Origin: Candidatus Saccharimonadota bacterium
Lineage (GTDB): Bacteria; Patescibacteriota; Saccharimonadia; Saccharimonadales; Saccharimonadaceae
NCBI GenBank assembly: GCA_017511965.1
Contig: JAFWHT010000010.1
Span: 1-35,983, forward strand
Reading direction: 5' to 3'
Length of the DNA stretch: 35,983 nt
Both the position numbers and the translations under genes were made by a program. The notes below the pieces were generated by a model. That model did not search any database. It saw nothing but the letters and a program-made list of their open reading frames with translations, and was not told where the DNA came from. This document shows positions 32,510 to 35,983 of the stretch, one piece after another. Every line of letters begins with the position of its first letter. Within the stretch, counting starts at the first letter, position 1.

Positions 32510-33213
32510 AAGGACACCTCAAAGATAATTAGTAAAATTGCAAGAGAAAGATAAAGTGAAGAAACGAAAAAACGAAAGAAAGTTTTGTTTTTGGCACGAA
32601 GGCGAGCGAAATTAGCGAGATTATTGCCTTGTCTGAAATAAGCATAAAGGTAAAAGAGAGGACTGATAGTTAGCAAAATGAAAAATAGTAAAATAGGGGC
32701 GCAGATGGAAGGAAGGATAAAGCTTTCGGAGATTTTGGTGAGAACAATGAAATAAAGTGGAAGAGTAAAAATTAATTCGGGTAGACCGGCGGTAAAGCCA
32801 AGGATAAAAGCGTCAGAACGGAATTTTATTTTTTGAGCATTGGTCATGAAGGTGGTAGCAGTGCTTCGGGGAATGAAAAGTTTAGTGCCTTTGGATTTTT
32901 GGAAATAAAAGAAAAAGAAAGCTATCGCAAGAGCAAACAACAAACCGGCGAGTGGTAGAAGAAAAAGATTGCTGGTGGGGTCGAGGTTGGTGAAAGTAAA
33001 ACTAGAAAAAATAAAATTTAGAATAACAAATATGACGGCGGGCAAAGTTTCGGCGCCAATAATAAAGAAAATACTAAGATCGCTGACTTTGCGTGCAGAA
33101 TACTTACCAGAAGCATAATGGTAAAAATAACCAAAAATGCCCGAGATAGCCTTAAGCGACATAATGATTAAGGCGGAAATAATAAAAATTCCCAAAGAGG
33201 TAAAAACGCTCAT
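32506..33213 (-). CDS. Six-span membrane protein of unknown function
   Basis: This 235-aa protein has about six spans: near residues 4-26, 47-70, 82-104, 138-160, 166-190 and 212-233. A basic loop (FQKSKGTKLFIPRSTATTF) divides it in two halves. GFTAGLPELIFTLPLYF is reminiscent of LysE/CcdA-type half-repeats, but CcdA's cysteines are absent (one Cys only, in SICAP). I cannot assign a family. It leads an operon with the small helical protein and the cysteine-less flavoprotein, suggesting a membrane redox or transport module. TGt-TATAAT six bases upstream fixes the start. Confidence 0.65.
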   Translation of the reverse strand: MSVFTSLGIFIISALIIMSLKAISGIFGYFYHYASGKYSARKVSDLSIFFIIGAETLPAVIFVILNFIFSSFTFTNLDPTSNLFLLPLAGLLFALAIAFFFFYFQKSKGTKLFIPRSTATTFMTNAQKIKFRSDAFILGFTAGLPELIFTLPLYFIVLTKISESFILPSICAPILLFFILLTISPLFYLYAYFRQGNNLANFARLRAKNKTFFRFFVSSLYLSLAILLIIFEVSL

Positions 33214-33219
33214 GCTTTA

Positions 33220-33228
33220 ATTATAACA
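33220..33228 (-). promoter_or_regulatory. Extended -10 promoter for the flavoprotein operon
   Basis: On the minus strand TGt-TATAAT, six bases, ATG at 33213. Confidence 0.65.
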
Positions 33229-33237
33229 CAAAGGGGG

Positions 33238-33266
33238 TTGCAATTCTAGACTATTCATGGTAGGGT
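33238..33266 (+). promoter_or_regulatory. Promoter for anchored surface protein
   Basis: TTGCAA (33238-33243), 17 bases, TAGGGT (33261-33266) preceded by TGg, six bases to the ATG at 33273. The -10 keeps only T1, A2 and T6, suggesting a weaker or regulated promoter. Confidence 0.45.
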
Positions 33267-33272
33267 GACGGC

Positions 33273-34640
33273 ATGAAAAAATTTTTATTAATTTTAATAA
33301 TTTTTGTAAGCACGGTAATTTTGACTTTTTTGGGACTTTACAAAGTTTTTGCCGTGGAAATAAATGCTAAAATTCCAGAAATTTATATTCGGGCAGTAAA
33401 TCCTGGATATACGGTGGATGGAAAAAGCAACGTCGGAGAAATGATTGAGATTTCGCGCCGAAACTCCGACAAACGGATGTCGCTCGCTGGTCTGGTTGTA
33501 GGCTATACAAATTCAAGCGGGAATAAAACAGTATTGTTTGAGTTTCCCGAGAACAGCTGGATGCTTGGCGATAGGGTGCTCCTTCGTTTGGCTAGCTCGC
33601 CTGAGAGTGAGCTAGCCGCCGCAAACTACACAAAAACGTTGGCATTTAAAGGCGGAATTAGTTTGGAGAGAGACGGTTTGATTTTGGATGCAGTATGTTG
33701 GGATGGAAAAGAGGGATGTTTTAAAGAATTTAAATCGGGAGAGGGGGTAAGTTTGGTGAGAAATTTAGAGACTGGAGAGTTTGAAAGAATTTTGGACTAT
33801 GTGCATGAGTATGATGCTGATAGTTATTATGTAGAAGAGGCGGTGGTTGAATCGGTACCGAGTCAATGCAAAGGCTTAGTGTTTTCGGAAGTGTTAAGTT
33901 ATTACGAGACTTCTGCTGTAGAGCAGTTTGTAGAGATTTATAATTCGGGAGTAGAACAAGTATTGATGAATGGTTGCAAAATTAAATATAAGAATAAATT
34001 TTATGGGCTTGAGGGGGTACTGAAGCCGGAAGGGTATATGGCATATTTTCCGACGGAATTTAATTTGACAAAAAATCCGGCAAATGTTTCGGTATTGGAA
34101 TTGGTGGATAGTAATGGGGAAATTTTGGACAAGTTAGAGTACCCAAATGGTCAGAGGAAGGGAACTTCGTATGCGCTGATTGGGTATGATTCGAACGGCA
34201 AAGAAATTTGGCGGACAACTTACAAGGTGACGGCGGGAGAGGCAAACATTTATCAAGAATTTAAAAGTTGTGAGATAGGAAAAGTATTGAATAAGGAGAC
34301 GGGAAATTGTGTGAAAGTGGCAAATGTAACAGAAAAAGTTTGCCAGGAGGGATATTATTTGAATATATTGACGGGGAGATGCAACAAGATAAAGACAGTG
34401 GCAGAAAAAACTTGTAAGGAAGGATATGAAATAAACTTAGAGACGGGGAGATGTAGAAAAATAAAAGAGAATACGGGTGCGGAACATAGTTTGGAATCAG
34501 AAGACTATGAGTCGGGGGCGGAATTTACGGCGCTTTACGCAGTGATTGGGACAGCAGTGGTGGGACTTTTGTATTTAGTGTTTGAGTTTAGGACTGAGAT
34601 ACTAAAGCTTTTCCATAAAGTTTATCGACGATTTCGTTAA
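33273..34640 (+). CDS. Membrane-anchored surface protein with lamin-tail-like domains and Cys repeats
   Basis: This 455-aa protein has an N-terminal signal peptide (hydrophobic to FAVE near residue 29). Two lamin-tail-type (LTD) beta domains follow: residues 35-170 (EIYIRAVNPGY, GEMIEISRRN, GISLERDGLILDAV) and 200-325 (GLVFSEVLSYYETSAVEQFV, LDKLEYPNGQ). Three tandem cysteine repeats lie at about 330-400, each of the form C-x3-6-(V/L)LN-x3-G-x-C (CEIGKVLNKETGNC, CQEGYYLNILTGRC, CKEGYEINLETGRC). An acidic spacer, one membrane span (about 425-443) and a basic tail (KVYRRFR) anchor it with the N-terminal part outside. It is probably an adhesin or a wall-spanning scaffold. The last 53 bp overlap the NMP kinase gene on the other strand. 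An inverted repeat at 33591-33616 encodes SSPESELAAA. Confidence 0.8.
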   Translation: MKKFLLILIIFVSTVILTFLGLYKVFAVEINAKIPEIYIRAVNPGYTVDGKSNVGEMIEISRRNSDKRMSLAGLVVGYTNSSGNKTVLFEFPENSWMLGDRVLLRLASSPESELAAANYTKTLAFKGGISLERDGLILDAVCWDGKEGCFKEFKSGEGVSLVRNLETGEFERILDYVHEYDADSYYVEEAVVESVPSQCKGLVFSEVLSYYETSAVEQFVEIYNSGVEQVLMNGCKIKYKNKFYGLEGVLKPEGYMAYFPTEFNLTKNPANVSVLELVDSNGEILDKLEYPNGQRKGTSYALIGYDSNGKEIWRTTYKVTAGEANIYQEFKSCEIGKVLNKETGNCVKVANVTEKVCQEGYYLNILTGRCNKIKTVAEKTCKEGYEINLETGRCRKIKENTGAEHSLESEDYESGAEFTALYAVIGTAVVGLLYLVFEFRTEILKLFHKVYRRFR

Positions 34641-35211
34641 AGACGTTGTCGCGGAGTTGATCGCCGTTGACTTCGATAAGGAGACCTAGAGATTTATAGT
34701 GCTGGATGACAGGGATGGTTTTTTCGCGAAATTCTTTGACGCGGGTTTTGAAGATGGCAAGGTCTTTGTCGTCTTGACGATCACCACGATCGTTTAAAAT
34801 TTTGGAAGCATTGAAGCGACCTTCAACGTCGGCTTCGGAGATATTTAAGAGTACAACAGCTTTGATTTCGTGATTATTTTCGGCGGCGACTTCTAGAATT
34901 TTTTCTTCTTCACCAGCCCAGCGGCCAATGGAGGAGAGGATTAAAGGATATGCGGCTAAGTCTTCACGGGAAAAGAAAGGTAAAATCCATTCGTAAAAAA
35001 CGTCGGTAGGAATGAGCTCCCCGTTTTTGGAATAATCTTTACGATTTTCTTTTTCTAGGGCGCGAACAATGGCGCCAGAAGAAAGAAATTTTGCGCCTAA
35101 AGATTCGGCGAGGCGGACGCCTTGAGTATCTTTGCCGGACATTGGTAGGCCAAAGATGTTAATAGAGCCGGTACCGAGCCAAGATTTGATTGTAGAGAGC
35201 TTTTCTTCCAT
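34588..35211 (-). CDS. Adenylate kinase-family nucleoside monophosphate kinase
   Basis: This 207-aa protein has the P-loop INIFGLPMSGKDTQGVRLAE (GLPMSGKDT, 21-29), which differs from the usual GGPGAGKGTQ of Adk by a serine and an aspartate. It lacks the AMP-binding signature FPR near PLILSSIGR. The late block NDRGDRQDDKDLAIFKTRVKEF and PVIQHYKSLGLLIEVNGDQ matches the NMP-kinase R/D pattern and C-terminal helix, with a short LID. It should phosphorylate a nucleotide, but AMP preference is uncertain. The gene starts at 35211 with TGc-TATAAT six bases upstream and ends inside the convergent surface-protein gene. Confidence 0.8.
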   Translation of the reverse strand: MEEKLSTIKSWLGTGSINIFGLPMSGKDTQGVRLAESLGAKFLSSGAIVRALEKENRKDYSKNGELIPTDVFYEWILPFFSREDLAAYPLILSSIGRWAGEEEKILEVAAENNHEIKAVVLLNISEADVEGRFNASKILNDRGDRQDDKDLAIFKTRVKEFREKTIPVIQHYKSLGLLIEVNGDQLRDNVFNEIVDKLYGKALVSQS

Positions 35212-35217
35212 AGGTTT

Positions 35218-35226
35218 ATTATAGCA
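35218..35226 (-). promoter_or_regulatory. Extended -10 promoter for NMP kinase
   Basis: On the minus strand TGc-TATAAT, six bases, ATG at 35211; divergent from the hrcA promoter. Confidence 0.65.
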
Positions 35227-35233
35227 TAAAATA

Positions 35234-35242
35234 TGATATAAT
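35234..35242 (+). promoter_or_regulatory. Extended -10 promoter for hrcA
   Basis: TGa-TATAAT (35237-35242), seven bases, ATG at 35250. No CIRCE element (TTAGCACTC-N9-GAGTGCTAA) is seen here. Confidence 0.6.
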
Positions 35243-35249
35243 ATATAGT

Positions 35250-35966
35250 ATGGAAATCACGGAACGACAGAGAGAAATACTTTGTCAAATTATTGAGGAA
35301 TACGCAGAAACAGCGGCGCCGGTTGGGAGTATGACGATGGCGAAGCTGTTTGGAGTTTCGCCGGCAACGGTTCGAGCAGAGATGGCACGATTGGAAGCAT
35401 TGGGCTTAATTGCGCAACCACACACTTCGGCGGGACGAGTGCCAACTGATGCGGGATACCGATTTTATGTAAATGGACTTTCTGGGGCTGAGGAAGAAAG
35501 TGGAGTCTCGGCGTTTGAGCGAGGAGTACATGCGCTTGAGGTTAGGGTTTCTTCGCAATCGCGAGCAGATTCGGCGATTCGTGGGGCAGTCGATGCGTTG
35601 GTTGAACTGACCGGAAATTTAGGGCTGGCGACGATTGATGGACAACTGTATCTTTCGGGAATGTCACGACTTTTTACACAGCCGGAGTTTTCGGATGCTC
35701 GTAGAGTTCAGGCGGTCGCAAAACTACTTGATAATCTAGAGCCGTGGCTTAGAGAGGCGGCGCCTGGTGAAGCATTAAATATCTTTATTGGGCAGGAAAA
35801 TCCGATTGGGCGAAATTCAGAAGTTTCTTTAATTATTTCGAAGTTTAGGTCACCATTTTCGGACCGGAGTTATATTGGAGTTTTGGGGCCAACTCGCCAA
35901 AATTATTCGAAAGTGATGGCGCTAGTTCGATATGCGGGGAGTATGTTAGAGGATTTAATAATTTAA
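35250..35966 (+). CDS. hrcA: Heat-shock repressor HrcA, short form
   Basis: This 238-aa protein begins with a winged helix-turn-helix (ITERQREILCQIIEEYAETA, GVSPATVRAEMARLEALGLI) and the HrcA signature QPHTSAGRVPTDAGYRFYVN. The regulatory part is present but reduced; the C-terminal block IGVLGPTRQNYSKVMALVRY is the characteristic HrcA end. HrcA proteins usually have about 340 residues; here the middle dimerisation and GAF-like region is about 100 residues shorter. It represses groE and dnaK operons by binding CIRCE and depends on GroEL for activity. A further gene starts after 12 bases, probably part of the same operon (grpE or dnaK would be usual). Confidence 0.93.
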   Translation: MEITERQREILCQIIEEYAETAAPVGSMTMAKLFGVSPATVRAEMARLEALGLIAQPHTSAGRVPTDAGYRFYVNGLSGAEEESGVSAFERGVHALEVRVSSQSRADSAIRGAVDALVELTGNLGLATIDGQLYLSGMSRLFTQPEFSDARRVQAVAKLLDNLEPWLREAAPGEALNIFIGQENPIGRNSEVSLIISKFRSPFSDRSYIGVLGPTRQNYSKVMALVRYAGSMLEDLII

Positions 35967-35978
35967 GAGGTAACGATA

Positions 35979-35983
35979 ATGAA
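35979..35983 (+). CDS. Start of a further gene, cut by window end
   Basis: ATG at 35979 has AAGAGG seven bases upstream, 12 bases after the hrcA stop. Only the first codon is visible. By common gene order this may be grpE or dnaK, but the sequence does not show it. Confidence 0.4.

Overview
The window reads as chromosomal DNA of a small-genome, Gram-positive-like member of the Candidate Phyla Radiation (Patescibacteria), most probably a Saccharibacteria (TM7) relative. This is inferred from gene content, not from a marker search. The signs are tight packing, many genes overlapping by 4-20 nt, a standard genetic code with TGA used as stop, tRNAs with encoded CCA, an XRE-HTH domain fused to MurA, secreted FISUMP-domain proteins, a fragmented type IV pilus gene set and a 67-aa small basic protein. 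Most genes have a G-rich coding strand. The two FISUMP genes do not.

Layout. 1-952: 3' part of a FISUMP surface-protein gene. 996-2760: acyltransferase and GT8 glycosyltransferase pair. 2772-4771 (minus): tRNA-Cys, an EamA-type transporter and a Ca2+/Na+ antiporter. 4856-7397: tRNA-Gly, then lemA, htpX and a membrane protein. 7384-9453: ligA. 9496-12260: a large two-domain FISUMP protein whose start and body are separated by an (AT)9 tract. 12316-12861: tRNA-Glu, a partial copy of its 3' end and a small membrane protein. 12902-15366: convergent pyk and pgk. 15410-20560: HTH-murA, pcrA/uvrD-like helicase and a pilus ATPase. 20596-22584: tRNA-Arg and an ABC exporter. 22576-22764: a 189-bp inverted-repeat element. 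22767-26730: aspS, a CBS protein, a DsbA-like protein and a membrane protein. 26808-30859: 67-aa protein, tRNA-Ile, a DivIC/FtsL-like protein, three pilin-like proteins and initiator tRNA. 30903-33213 (minus): flavoprotein, small helical protein and 6-TM protein. 33273-35983: anchored surface protein, NMP kinase and hrcA.

Much of the content concerns the cell surface: envelope lipid and sugar transferases, MurA, a division protein, pilin-like proteins with their ATPase, a thiol-disulfide protein for exported substrates, and large adhesin-like proteins. The rest is housekeeping (ligase, helicase, aspartyl-tRNA synthetase, two ATP-yielding glycolytic enzymes, stress regulator).

The most interesting locus is the FISUMP pair. 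The large gene appears switched off by the length of an (AT)n tract inside its signal-peptide codons: (AT)8 would restore one continuous secreted protein of about 920 aa. Both genes end in short, adenine-poor, highly divergent C-terminal segments placed where diversity-generating retroelements mutate lectin-fold proteins. No reverse transcriptase is visible here. A second genome-level feature is a recurrent start grammar, TGnTATAAT-N6-ATG, which points to widespread leaderless transcription for first genes, while downstream operon genes often carry Shine-Dalgarno sequences.
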